Shown piece after piece: positions 1 to 7,125 of a DNA stretch of 29,784 bases. This DNA comes from Stentor coeruleus. Taxonomy: Eukaryota > Ciliophora > Heterotrichea > Heterotrichida > Stentoridae. The notes under the pieces were generated by a model that made no database searches, was not told the origin of the DNA, and saw nothing but the letters and a program-made list of their open reading frames with translations. The position numbers and the translations under genes were made by a program. Numbering within the stretch: the first letter of the stretch is position 1; every line of letters begins with the position of its first letter. The DNA lies in contig MPUH01000910.1 of assembly GCA_001970955.1 (NCBI GenBank), positions 1-29,784 of the forward strand, given 5' to 3'.

Positions 1-299
1 CTTGTTTGTTAAGAAGAGTTCATATCAAAATGAAAAAATCATCTTCTCAAAAAAAAAATACATAAAAATCTATAAAAATCATAGCAGCATTTTGAAAAAG
101 TTTATAAATAAACCTTGTGATATCTACTATACGATGAATTATTTATATAAACTTATTTCTCTGTTTAAAAAGTATTAAAATCTTATAATAATTTTGTAAC
201 AAATATAACATTCTGTAATCTTATATATTTAAAATAGATTTTAAAATATAATTTCTCAATATAAAATCAATAAACCTTTGAATATCAAAAATATTACTA
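1..299. other. Left-edge intergenic stretch, no gene seen
   Basis: This AT-rich stretch holds no ORF worth calling and no GC-rich RNA-like segment. It lies downstream of the minus-strand gene that ends at 300, so it probably contains that gene's 3' end. The first twelve bases could be read as the last codons of a plus-strand gene ending in TAA, but this is too short to support. Confidence 0.5.
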
Positions 300-782
300 T
301 TAAACTAATTTAGATATTACTGTTAGCTTGTACATAACTCCAACTAAACCAGCTCCGGTATCAGTGCCGATAATTTCAAGTTTATTAAGCCCTACTATAC
401 AAGAAGATGTAAGATCACAGGTATAAAAAACTCCAAAACCAGGAATTGAACAAGAAGTACCTCCATTTAGCTTTGCTGATCCAGTATCATCAATTTTAGA
501 AATAAGGATAGCTGATTTAGGTTTTCCAGCAACAAAAAAATATCTTGTTATTGTTATAGATCTCATAAAAATAACAGGATTCTCCCATATCCACGAAGTT
601 TCAGGAAGAATTGAAGTTGGACCAGAAACTACTGATGCATAGACTCCATTTGGATATTGTGATGAGACAACCCAATCACTTGTTCCGCTTGTTATGTAAA
701 ATTTAAAGTCTATTACGTTTTCACTAATGCAGGAGTAAGAAATCTGTGCTAGAAGTGAAAGTATAATAAGTATATATGACAT
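300..782 (-). CDS. Small secreted protein, unknown function
   Basis: The ORF encodes 160 aa. Residues 1-17 form a clear hydrophobic signal peptide (MSYILIILSLLAQISYS), so the protein is probably secreted or lumenal. The mature part has no further membrane segment. It is rich in Ser, Thr, Gly and aromatic residues in alternating patterns, which suggests a beta-sandwich. Three Cys (in TSCS, YTCD and SSCI) lie close together in the C-terminal half and a fourth sits at the signal-peptide boundary; they could form disulfides. The pattern around residues 70-110 (an aromatic/basic stretch, then a DD turn, then NGG) recalls galactose-binding-like jelly-roll domains, but no family can be named. The ATG is preceded by a typical local A/T-rich leader and the stop is TAA. 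Its neighbour LUC7 is on the same strand about 530 bp upstream, so the two are probably transcribed separately. Confidence 0.7.
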   Translation of the reverse strand: MSYILIILSLLAQISYSCISENVIDFKFYITSGTSDWVVSSQYPNGVYASVVSGPTSILPETSWIWENPVIFMRSITITRYFFVAGKPKSAILISKIDDTGSAKLNGGTSCSIPGFGVFYTCDLTSSCIVGLNKLEIIGTDTGAGLVGVMYKLTVISKLV

Positions 783-1311
783 ATTTATATAGGATTTATT
801 ATTAAAAACTTATATTATTTTACTATATTATTTCTTTTGAGTAGTTTATAAATGTTGAGGACATAATTTTTGATTTTCTCAATAGATGTTATGTAGTATT
901 TTAGGTTAATTTTTAAAGGAAGCAATTAATTATTTCGTAATTTATATTAATAGTAATGATTAGATATATATTATAGGCATACTATATTTTAATGTATCTC
1001 TGTTTTTGGTTTTTTTAATATCTAACTTCAAACTTTCGCTAATTTACTGTAACTCTTATTATTGCTTTAAATGCCATATAAAAACAAAAATTATATTTTT
1101 TTTCTTTCAAAAATTGATATCGTAAGCATTTCATAATTATGAAAACTATTAAATATATTCTGATATCTTATAAATTTATCAACACTAAAAATTTACTTCT
1201 TAATGGAATTCTTTCAAGTTTTGCACTTTATCAAAAATTTTAGCTAAGTATTTTGTGAAAAGAATATAATATATTCTAAATAAAAAATGTAATACTAAAA
1301 TAATCTGATAT
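783..1311. other. Intergenic stretch between secreted-protein gene and LUC7 gene
   Basis: About 530 bp of AT-rich sequence with no supported gene. It must contain the upstream region of the gene at 300-782 and the 3' end of the LUC7 gene. No tRNA-like or GC-rich segment is visible. Confidence 0.5.
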
Positions 1312-2605
1312 CTAATGACGACTTCTATATGGAGACCTAGACCTAGATCTTTTTTTTCTGTTGTTTCTATAGTAATCATTGTAACCACGATTTTCCCCTC
1401 GGTCTGATCTCTTGTCATCATCCCTATATCTTTTATATTCATCCCTATTTCTCTTATAATCATCCTTGTTTTTTCTTTCATCATCTTTATTCCTTTTATC
1501 ATCATCTCGTTTTCTTTTATCATCGTCATCTCGTTTTCTTTTATCATTATCCCTATCTCTTTTATCATCATCTCGTGTGGTTTTCCCTTCATCTCTACTC
1601 CTTATTTCATCATCTCGAAGTCTTTTCTTATCATCTCTACTCTTTTTCTCATCATCTCTACCCTTTTTCCCATCATCTTTAAACCTTTTCTCATCATCTC
1701 TATATTTTTTCTCATCAACCCTATACCTTTCACCCCCATCCTTATATTTTTTCTCATCATATATTTTCCCATCCTCTCTAAACCTTTTATCCTCATCCAT
1801 AACCTTTTTATCTTCATCCTTAGCTTTTTTATCTTCATCTTTAATCCCTTCAATATTTTTTTCCCCAATTTTCTCCCCAGGTTTATCATAAATCTTAGGT
1901 TGGGGTTTACTTATATCTATATGCCTATATAAATCTTTATGGTTTTTCAAGTCTTCTATACATTTTCTTATTTGAGCAAAACCTTTATGTTGTTTCCCTT
2001 CAAGATGAGATATCGTTCTTCTTTCTGTATCAGTAACACTTTGCATAGCCCCACAGATTTCACATATCATATTATCTTGATCATCTTTTTGCTCTTTAAG
2101 TTGTTCAATTTCTTTTATTAGCTGTTCACTTTCATTAACCCTTCCAGCTTCTGCTAATTGTTCAGCTTCTCTCATCCTACGGTCTATAAGAGCATTTAAA
2201 GCATTTTTCTTATCACGATTTTCCATTGAAGTCTCGATATCTGGCATTGGTGCTTCTATTCTTGCTAAACTTCGGCGAATTCGAGCATCTACGCTACTTG
2301 TCATTTGCTCTAAAAGTTCTAGTTAGAAAAAAGTTACCTAGTAAAGATTGTTCGTACTTTTTTTGATAATACAAACGGTTTGGGTCGCATAAATACATTT
2401 GCTTGAAGATACTATCGTGTCTTTTCTTGCACTTTCCAATATCGTTTCTTGTGTTGACGAATAATTCGTGAGGACAAAAGGCAACTAGAAAATACTTGCA
2501 AACGTCGTTGTCGTCGAAGTGCTCACGCTTTTTCAGCCGTTCTGATCTTGGGAGGTTTCGATCTTTACCTAGTAACTCATCTAACTCTTTGCGGAAATCT
2601 TCCAT
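1312..2605 (-). CDS. LUC7: LUC7-like U1 snRNP splicing factor (two exons)
   Basis: The gene is spliced: exon 1 is 2605-2338 and exon 2 is 2318-1312, joined across a 19-nt intron to give 424 aa. Residues 36-63 form a CCCH zinc finger (C36, C44, C59, H63) in the context FCPHELFVNTRND, a LUC7 hallmark. A helical, probably coiled-coil region spans about 134-169. A C2H2 finger follows (C175, C178, H194, H200), with the LUC7-type SHLEGKQHKGF signature. From about 240 to the end there is a long charged tail of K/R/D/E repeats closing in RSRSRSPYRSRH, like the RS tails of metazoan LUC7L. LUC7 proteins sit in the U1 snRNP and help choose 5' splice sites. Without the intron each exon would encode only one finger. 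Joining restores the expected helix after YYQKKYEQ and keeps the frame, so the splice model is well supported. Confidence 0.93.
1400..1850 (-). repeat. Low-complexity repeat coding the charged LUC7 tail
   Basis: The plus strand shows many imperfect copies of a unit around tcatcatctc plus a T/C tract, spaced roughly 21-27 bp. On the coding strand these give K/R-D-D/E units of 7-9 residues (for example KKSRDDEK). This is a coding minisatellite-like region. It also produces long open frames on both strands that are not genes. Confidence 0.8.
2319..2337 (-). other. 19-nt intron in the LUC7 gene
   Basis: On the minus strand this reads gtaacttttttctaactag, with GT at the 5' end and AG at the 3' end. 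Removal joins ...tta cta g to aa ctt tta gag caa atg, giving LLELLEQM and continuing directly into the second LUC7 zinc-finger exon. Retention would end the frame about 40 residues before the second finger. It is longer than the two 15-nt introns in the jumonji gene. CTAAC just before the terminal TAG could be a branch-point-like sequence. Confidence 0.85.
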
Positions 2606-2961
2606 TTATTATATTTTTGTAATCTTTCAATAAGTAAAGAGAAATTCGATTGTATCAGGGAAGTTAAAATAGTCATCAAGAATAAAAATATATTCTTCAT
2701 CCTTTTCAATAAACTTTCACAACTTCTAAAGTCTTCCATAAAACTAAACATCTAACTAATCTTATCATTTCATCATCAAAATTCCGATAAAATCCAAGTT
2801 ATCCTAACAAATAAAACCTTAAAATTTCAATGATTTTCCAAAAACATAATTTAACTTGTCATCATTTTCCATACCTAAATATGCACTTATATCTTCAGTC
2901 AAATTAATATATAAAAAGCAAAATGCTTAAAGCTTAAAGCTAGATTTATTTAAGAACTTCC
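2606..2961. other. Intergenic stretch upstream of LUC7 gene
   Basis: About 356 bp with no supported ORF. Immediately upstream of the LUC7 ATG (on the minus strand) the sequence is AT-only, ending in atataataaatg, the same kind of leader as several other genes here. A small tandem of cttaaag occurs near 2929-2941. Nothing else is recognised. Confidence 0.5.
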
Positions 2962-3207
2962 TTACATGCTCAAGTCCTTATCTAATTCAACTGCAGGTAA
3001 AGCTTTACCAATAGAATCAATGTGAATTCTTGAAATTTCTTTTCCATTCTTGAATTCTCTAACTTTGAATGCAGTTTTGCCACATGTTGATAAAACTGGC
3101 TTTCTTGGACCTGCTGCAAATCTTGAAACAAGGCTCATAGAATGGCACCACATCCTATTCCAAGTTAGTCTTCCGTAATACCAGCCAAGAATATGATTAA
3201 CTCCCAT
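2962..3207 (-). CDS. Small basic protein, possibly mitochondrial
   Basis: The ORF encodes 81 aa and starts after an aataataaATG leader typical of this window. The first 50 or so residues contain no Asp or Glu but several Arg and Lys plus aromatic residues (GWYYGRLTWNRMW, then SLVSRFAAGPRK). This resembles a mitochondrial targeting presequence or a small basic subunit of a mitochondrial complex. The C-terminal part (KVREFKNGKEISRIHIDS) looks like a short folded beta/alpha segment with normal charge balance. I do not recognise the family. The ORF is short, but coding is supported by the sensible composition, the start context and the lack of any competing frame. The mitochondrial role is inference only. 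Confidence 0.6.
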   Translation of the reverse strand: MGVNHILGWYYGRLTWNRMWCHSMSLVSRFAAGPRKPVLSTCGKTAFKVREFKNGKEISRIHIDSIGKALPAVELDKDLSM

Positions 3208-3410
3208 ATTTATTATTAGGAAATAATTTGATAGATTTAACTTTAGGAATAGATAGTTGAGGTTTTTATGGTTTTAGAAAAGATTTTTTCGCTTTTTAGA
3301 AGATTTGTGAAGATTTTTATATAACTTAAGGATAATATTTAAAATAAATTATTCTAACAACTTATTATTCATAATATTACTAATAATGCTAGGGATAAAA
3401 TTTCAGTCTT

Positions 3411-3474
3411 TATATATTTGTCTATCTTTTATATTCATCTAATTAATGATTTTTATGTAAAAAGAAGATAAAAA
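3411..3474. repeat. 64-bp direct repeat, copy 1
   Basis: This copy begins tatatatttgtctatctt and ends gaagataaaaa. It is identical over all 64 bases to the stretch at 3524-3587. The distance between the copies is 113 bp. Sequence beyond the repeat is only loosely similar (both flanks contain catataaaat). Confidence 0.95.
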
Positions 3475-3523
3475 GATGCTTCTATAAAATTATTCCATAT
3501 AAAATAATTTTATCTTCATTATN

Positions 3524-3587
3524 TATATATTTGTCTATCTTTTATATTCATCTAATTAATGATTTTTATGTAAAAAGAAGATAAAAA
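3524..3587. repeat. 64-bp direct repeat, copy 2, starting right after the N
   Basis: A perfect second copy of 3411-3474 that begins at the base immediately after the only N (3523). That placement is what an unresolved assembly overlap or a wrongly joined local repeat would leave. A genuine tandem duplication is the alternative. Confidence 0.95.
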
Positions 3588-3631
3588 CCCAAAAATAAAT
3601 ATCTTCTCATATAAAATTATAGGAAAAATAA

Positions 3632-5080
3632 TTATTTAGTCATCAATGAAATCATCATATCTTTAAATTCACTAAAGTCAATCATCCCATCTCCATTTTG
3701 ATCAACTTGCTCTATAAGTTTGGCATAAGCTGAAATATCAATTTTAATATGCGCTTCTAATAAATACTTTAATTCTTGAGCTGTAATTTTTCCATTATCA
3801 TCTCTATCAAAAGCTTTAAATGCAGCTTCAAGTTTAGCTTCAGATAAAAGTTTTTTCTTATCCATAGCCGCAGCTAAAAATTCACTATAATCAATATACC
3901 CACTATTATCAGTATCAACTCTAATCATAATACTATGTATTTCTTCTTCACTTAAACTATTACCAAATATTTTCTTACAATACTGTATAAGTTCTTGTTC
4001 ATTAATTTTTCCTTCTCCATGTTTGTCTATGCTTTTAAATATAAATGTTAATTCATTACGTTCACTTTGACTTAAAAGCTGACTTGATATAAACCTTATA
4101 ACAGCTCTTTGTAGTTTGTTTGTTTCTTGAAAATTCTTTATGTTATTTGCTGTAGATTCTAATAGGCTACCTCTGATGTTTGGGGTTTTTGATGAAGTGA
4201 TCCAAGGCGAGTTAAAAGCTTCTTTAGCTGTTATACGGGTTTTCGGGTTAGTGTCAAGGAGTTTTGATGCAAGGATTTTTGCTTCTCTGGTTATCATTTC
4301 CCAGTTTGGTCCAGTTAGAGTGTATTCACCTTTCATTATTAGGCTTAAGGTTTTCTTTTTACTGCCTCCGTTAAAAGGTAGTGAACCTGAGAGGAGGATA
4401 TACATGATAACTCCACAGCTCCATAGGTCGCATTTGTTATCATATTTTTTCCTTATAACCTCAGGGGCGATATAATTTATAGTCCCAATCATCTGTGATA
4501 GCTTATTTCCTGGCTTTAGTTCTGTAGCAATACCAAAATCAGCAAGTTTTATATTAATATTCCCCTGCTTCTCAATTAGCATATTTTCCAGCTTAAGGTC
4601 TCTATGAACAATATTCATATTATGCAAATAACAAAGTGCTGAGAATATTTGTTTCATACAAACCGCAGCCTGTGATTCACTCAAACATCCAATTCTAGCA
4701 ATAGCATCTAATAACTCTCCTCCAGTACATAATTCCATAACCAGATACAAATTGAATTCATCTTCATGAAACTCATACACTTTTATTATATTTGGATGAT
4801 CAAGTTTCCTTTGAATTTCAACTTCAGCCATGATTTTTTTACGTGTTTCTTCGTTTACTATTGTAAGTTTGTTGATGATTTTTATAGCTCTTTTTTCTAA
4901 AGTTTGTTTATGTACTCCATAAACTACACGACCATATGATCCAGAGCCGAGTTCTTCTTTAAAGTCATATAAATTGAAAATACTTTCTTCTAAGCCTTTT
5001 ACAAACTGTCCTGAGAATAAAATCACGGATTTACGGTTCTGAGCGATGAGGGTGTTTCTTTTTACTGTGCCGCATCCCAT
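3632..5080 (-). CDS. CDPK: Calcium-dependent protein kinase (CDPK)
   Basis: The 482-aa protein has the full CDPK layout. The N-terminus MGCG fits myristoylation of Gly2 and palmitoylation of Cys3, so it is probably membrane-attached. The Ser/Thr kinase domain spans about 39-294: glycine loop GSGSYG 45-50, Lys67, Glu86, catalytic HRD with Asp161, Asn166, DFG with Asp181 and APE at 205-207. A junction follows at about 300-340, then four EF hands with loops starting at Asp352, Asp389, Asp425 and Asp460. Loops 2-4 (DTDNSGYIDYSE, DRDDNGKITAQE, DQNGDGMIDFSE) are canonical. Loop 1 (DKHGEGKINEQE) has His at position 3 and may bind Ca2+ weakly. Ca2+ binding to the EF hands is expected to free the kinase from its junction segment. 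CDPKs are typical of ciliates, apicomplexans and plants. No intron is needed. The gene is single and ends in TAA. Confidence 0.96.
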   Translation of the reverse strand: MGCGTVKRNTLIAQNRKSVILFSGQFVKGLEESIFNLYDFKEELGSGSYGRVVYGVHKQTLEKRAIKIINKLTIVNEETRKKIMAEVEIQRKLDHPNIIKVYEFHEDEFNLYLVMELCTGGELLDAIARIGCLSESQAAVCMKQIFSALCYLHNMNIVHRDLKLENMLIEKQGNINIKLADFGIATELKPGNKLSQMIGTINYIAPEVIRKKYDNKCDLWSCGVIMYILLSGSLPFNGGSKKKTLSLIMKGEYTLTGPNWEMITREAKILASKLLDTNPKTRITAKEAFNSPWITSSKTPNIRGSLLESTANNIKNFQETNKLQRAVIRFISSQLLSQSERNELTFIFKSIDKHGEGKINEQELIQYCKKIFGNSLSEEEIHSIMIRVDTDNSGYIDYSEFLAAAMDKKKLLSEAKLEAAFKAFDRDDNGKITAQELKYLLEAHIKIDISAYAKLIEQVDQNGDGMIDFSEFKDMMISLMTK

Positions 5081-5437
5081 TTTCGTTTTTGTATTAGAAA
5101 AAGGTTTCAGTTTATTTTTACAATGGATATAGTTTAAGATAGGATAATCTTTAGGTGTTTAAAGATTTTAGATTGTAGAGTATTGTGAAATTTTAATTAG
5201 GGAATGTAATAGGAATTATAATAATGTTTTTATAAAGCAGGTGGGTGTTGTTTTAAAGAGGAAGATTTAAATACTGAAAATTATATTTTAAGTTGAAAGA
5301 TTAGGGTATGAAATGGGATTGACAAAAAATAATTTAGGATTATAGATTATAAGAAATTTGTGTTATGGTTATATTGATTCTGATAATATTTATGTTTAAA
5401 ATTATGATTGTTAGAAGGTTGGGAGGATTGAAATGCA
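5081..5437. other. Upstream region of the CDPK gene
   Basis: About 360 bp with no ORF. The plus strand is rich in A, T and G with few C, meaning the CDPK coding strand is poor in G here. This matches the composition seen upstream of other genes in the window. It likely holds the CDPK promoter, but no specific motif is recognised. Confidence 0.5.
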
Positions 5438-5448
5438 GATTAGCGAAT
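5438..5448. repeat. 11-bp direct repeat, left copy
   Basis: GATTAGCGAAT, identical to 5695-5705. The two copies bracket the GC-rich island at 5465-5690 with a spacing of 257 bp. A looser variant (gattaagcgat) follows at 5453-5463. Confidence 0.85.
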
Positions 5449-5464
5449 ATTAGATTAAGCGATT

Positions 5465-5690
5465 TCTATAGCGCCTCCGCATCTTCTCGAAGTTGAGAAC
5501 TAGCCAAGTTAGCCCACGGTTTAGTGCTGCCAGTCAGCATCTGAGATTGCATTTTCCCTTAATCGACCAGAAGGCACGAAAAATGGATAAAGCATCCTGC
5601 CTAGCTTGGGTCACAGGAAAAATACTCAAGCCCTTCCAGTCCTCCGGATAATTTCATGGTTGGCCGGTTAAATAAGGCTCCATATTGGAA
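5465..5690. ncRNA. Candidate structured non-coding RNA or short element (family unknown)
   Basis: This stretch of about 225 bp is clearly richer in G and C than the surrounding spacer and contains no long ORF on either strand. It can form several local hairpins: TTCTC-GAAGTT-GAGAA (5484-5499), TGCTG-CCAGT-CAGCA (5525-5539), and a longer stem pairing CATTTT (from 5550) with AAAATG, enclosing CCTT/AAGG near 5557-5573. CCTG/CAGG and CTTG/CAAG pairs are possible in 5596-5630, and CCGG occurs twice near 5644-5666. Transcription direction is uncertain. A T4 run at 5713-5716 would suit a Pol III stop on the plus strand, and TAGCCAAGTTAG at 5501-5512 resembles a Pol III A box on that strand. I compared it from memory with tRNA, 5S, U1-U6, U3, SRP, RNase P and telomerase RNA and found no convincing match. 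A faint resemblance on the minus strand to the SRP Alu-domain UGU...CCCAAGCUA motif is not enough to name it. A short interspersed element is the alternative. Confidence 0.55.
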
Positions 5691-5694
5691 TTAT

Positions 5695-5705
5695 GATTAG
5701 CGAAT
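5695..5705. repeat. 11-bp direct repeat, right copy
   Basis: GATTAGCGAAT, identical to 5438-5448. It lies just outside the right end of the GC-rich island, so together the two copies could be a target-site duplication of an inserted element. Confidence 0.85.
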
Positions 5706-6133
5706 GTATAGGTTTTGAATAATTATGCTAAAAATCTTGTATATAAAAAGATTAGTTTTCAGTGATTAAATCTGAGTTAAGAAATGTAAGTAATCATATG
5801 ATATTTATTATTACTTTTATATTTTTATTAGAATTTTCTACATAAATTATTCACTAAAAAAACTAATAAAATCTCATACTTATAGGATTAAAGTGTGTAG
5901 TTTTCTTATATATTTTTAAACTTAACTCAAACATCAATTAATTTCCAAACCAAAAAAGCCACAAAAAGCTAAATCCAAGAATCCAAAAATATAAAAAAAC
6001 CAGTAATAATCTAACAAAAATCTTGGTCTAAAAAAAAACAAAAAAATTTGGATATAAATCAATAAAAATAGTATGAGCGATAAAAATGCCAAAGTTATCT
6101 CAAACTCGCATTAAACTAAATATTATTATTATT
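5706..6133. other. Spacer and G-poor leader of the gene at 6134
   Basis: About 430 bp without a supported gene. The second half (from about 5920) is strongly A- and C-rich with almost no G on the plus strand, as expected upstream of a plus-strand gene in this window. An in-frame ATG at 6086 exists but may be part of this leader. Confidence 0.5.
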
Positions 6134-6559
6134 ATGAGTGGTAAAATATATCACATAAAAGACTTGGGTTCTCTAAGAATAAATCCTGATATTGAAAAAT
6201 ACGATACTGATCATCAAGAGCCACAAGTCACAAGAGTTAGGAGTATTTTTGCCTTATCTTCAAACCCTTTTCAAGAAATACTTCCCCGAAGATCACCAAG
6301 TAAACGTTTTCCTCCTAATCAAGACTATATACGTAGATCAAATAGACCTAGAAAAGAGCTTTCAATGCCATTACCTTATATAAGCAAAGACCAAGGGACA
6401 ATAACAAGTTTTTTGCCAGCAATCAACTCACCAAAAATATCGAAAATTGAGGGAAAAAACAATCACCCTTATTTGAAAAAACACTTTTTAGTCAAAACTG
6501 AAAACAGACATCTAGATTTGACTGGGATTTTGACTAATATATACAGGAAACTATCATAA
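6134..6559 (+). CDS. Small hypothetical protein
   Basis: From the ATG at 6134 the ORF encodes 141 aa beginning MSGKIYHIKDLGSL. An upstream in-frame ATG at 6086 would add 16 residues (including an IIII run read from an att repeat) and give 157 aa. I prefer 6134 because the extra stretch looks like leader sequence. The protein is basic and rich in Pro, Arg, Lys, Ser and Asn, with a probably disordered middle (ILPRRSPSKRFPPNQDYIRRSNRPRKE). There is no membrane segment, signal peptide, Cys cluster or recognisable domain. The C-terminal part (HLDLTGILTNIYRKLS) could form a short helix. Function unknown. The spacing, the G-poor leader and the TAA stop followed by spacer support it as a real gene. 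It converges with the minus-strand gene at 6726-7004. Confidence 0.6.
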   Translation: MSGKIYHIKDLGSLRINPDIEKYDTDHQEPQVTRVRSIFALSSNPFQEILPRRSPSKRFPPNQDYIRRSNRPRKELSMPLPYISKDQGTITSFLPAINSPKISKIEGKNNHPYLKKHFLVKTENRHLDLTGILTNIYRKLS

Positions 6560-6725
6560 ATATGTAATTTTTTATATAATAAGCAAGATATTTTATTGTA
6601 TGATAATAATCTAATAACTTTTTGTTATTTTTACAGTTTGTTTATTAGTTTTTCATATGAAATGCATAATTGATTATAGGATTACCGGGTTCTTATAGGA
6701 TTTTTATACATATTTTAGTAGTTAA

Positions 6726-7004
6726 TTAATCAGTATATATAATTTTTCTAGACTCATTTTTCATTTTCAGCTGGCCTTGGATGTCTTCATATACTGGGAT
6801 ATGGTCAACAGCAATTATAACCTCTGCTCGCTTTCTTTTTACAGTTCTATTAGACTTAGATTCTTCAACTGATTTCCTAATAAGCTCTTTGACTATGTTT
6901 AATTTATCTACAATGCTAAGTTCTGACTCTAGATTAGTCGATTTTTGCTCAAGATCTTCAGTCTTTTCTTCCTGTTTAAAGCAGCAAAACAAAATACTTT
7001 TCAT
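6726..7004 (-). CDS. Small charged protein with N-terminal Cys pair
   Basis: The ORF encodes 92 aa. It begins MKSILFCCFKQEE: a short hydrophobic start with Cys7-Cys8 followed by basic and acidic residues, which suggests S-acylation and membrane attachment rather than a cleaved signal peptide. Residues 20-50 (LESELSIVDKLNIVKELIRKSVEESK) are probably alpha-helical. The basic cluster VKRKRAE is followed by a short beta-like stretch, EVIIAVDHIPVYED. No domain is recognised, and the function is unknown. A plus-strand frame of similar length overlaps it, but its product lacks sensible composition. The minus-strand reading is preferred because of the acylation-like start, the charge pattern and the TAA stop followed by spacer. 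Confidence 0.55.
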   Translation of the reverse strand: MKSILFCCFKQEEKTEDLEQKSTNLESELSIVDKLNIVKELIRKSVEESKSNRTVKRKRAEVIIAVDHIPVYEDIQGQLKMKNESRKIIYTD

Positions 7005-7125
7005 ATTTAATCTTTATAATCCTATAGCCTCAAATATTATCATCTCCTATTTTCTTCCTATAAAAGTATAAAACCAACTTTCTTAATGCTCTTTATTATC
7101 CCAAAACTATTTGAATTCCCTTCAA

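Larger units (their letters stand above)
3208..3631. other. Intergenic stretch with a 64-bp duplication and one N
   Basis: No ORF is supported here. The stretch holds two identical 64-bp copies (3411-3474 and 3524-3587) on either side of the single ambiguous base at 3523. The rest is AT-rich spacer between the 3' end of the CDPK gene and the start of the small gene at 2962-3207. Confidence 0.7.

Noticed and set aside
1200..1889. Other minus-strand ORFs rich in Met, Ile and Lys (1200-1592 and 1602-1889)
   Set aside because: They are shifted frames of the same LUC7 tail repeat and carry no independent signal.
1466..1891. Plus-strand ORF rich in Ser, Leu and Phe
   Set aside because: It is the complement of the low-complexity K/R/D/E tail of the LUC7 gene; composition is entirely explained by that repeat.
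3411..3587. Biological tandem duplication
   Set aside because: The perfect identity and the N at the start of the second copy make an assembly artefact more likely, though a real duplication is not excluded.
5465..5690. Assignment of the GC-rich island as SRP RNA or U3 snoRNA
   Set aside because: The minus strand has a UGU...CCCAAGCUA stretch recalling the SRP Alu domain, but no helix 8 GNAR loop with AGCA was found. The plus strand shares only atttctatag with U3 and lacks clear C and D boxes.
6781..7071. Plus-strand ORF overlapping the small minus-strand gene at 6726-7004
   Set aside because: Its product is Ser/Leu/Phe-rich as expected for antisense; the minus-strand product has a Cys-pair start and helical charge pattern. 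The choice is not certain.
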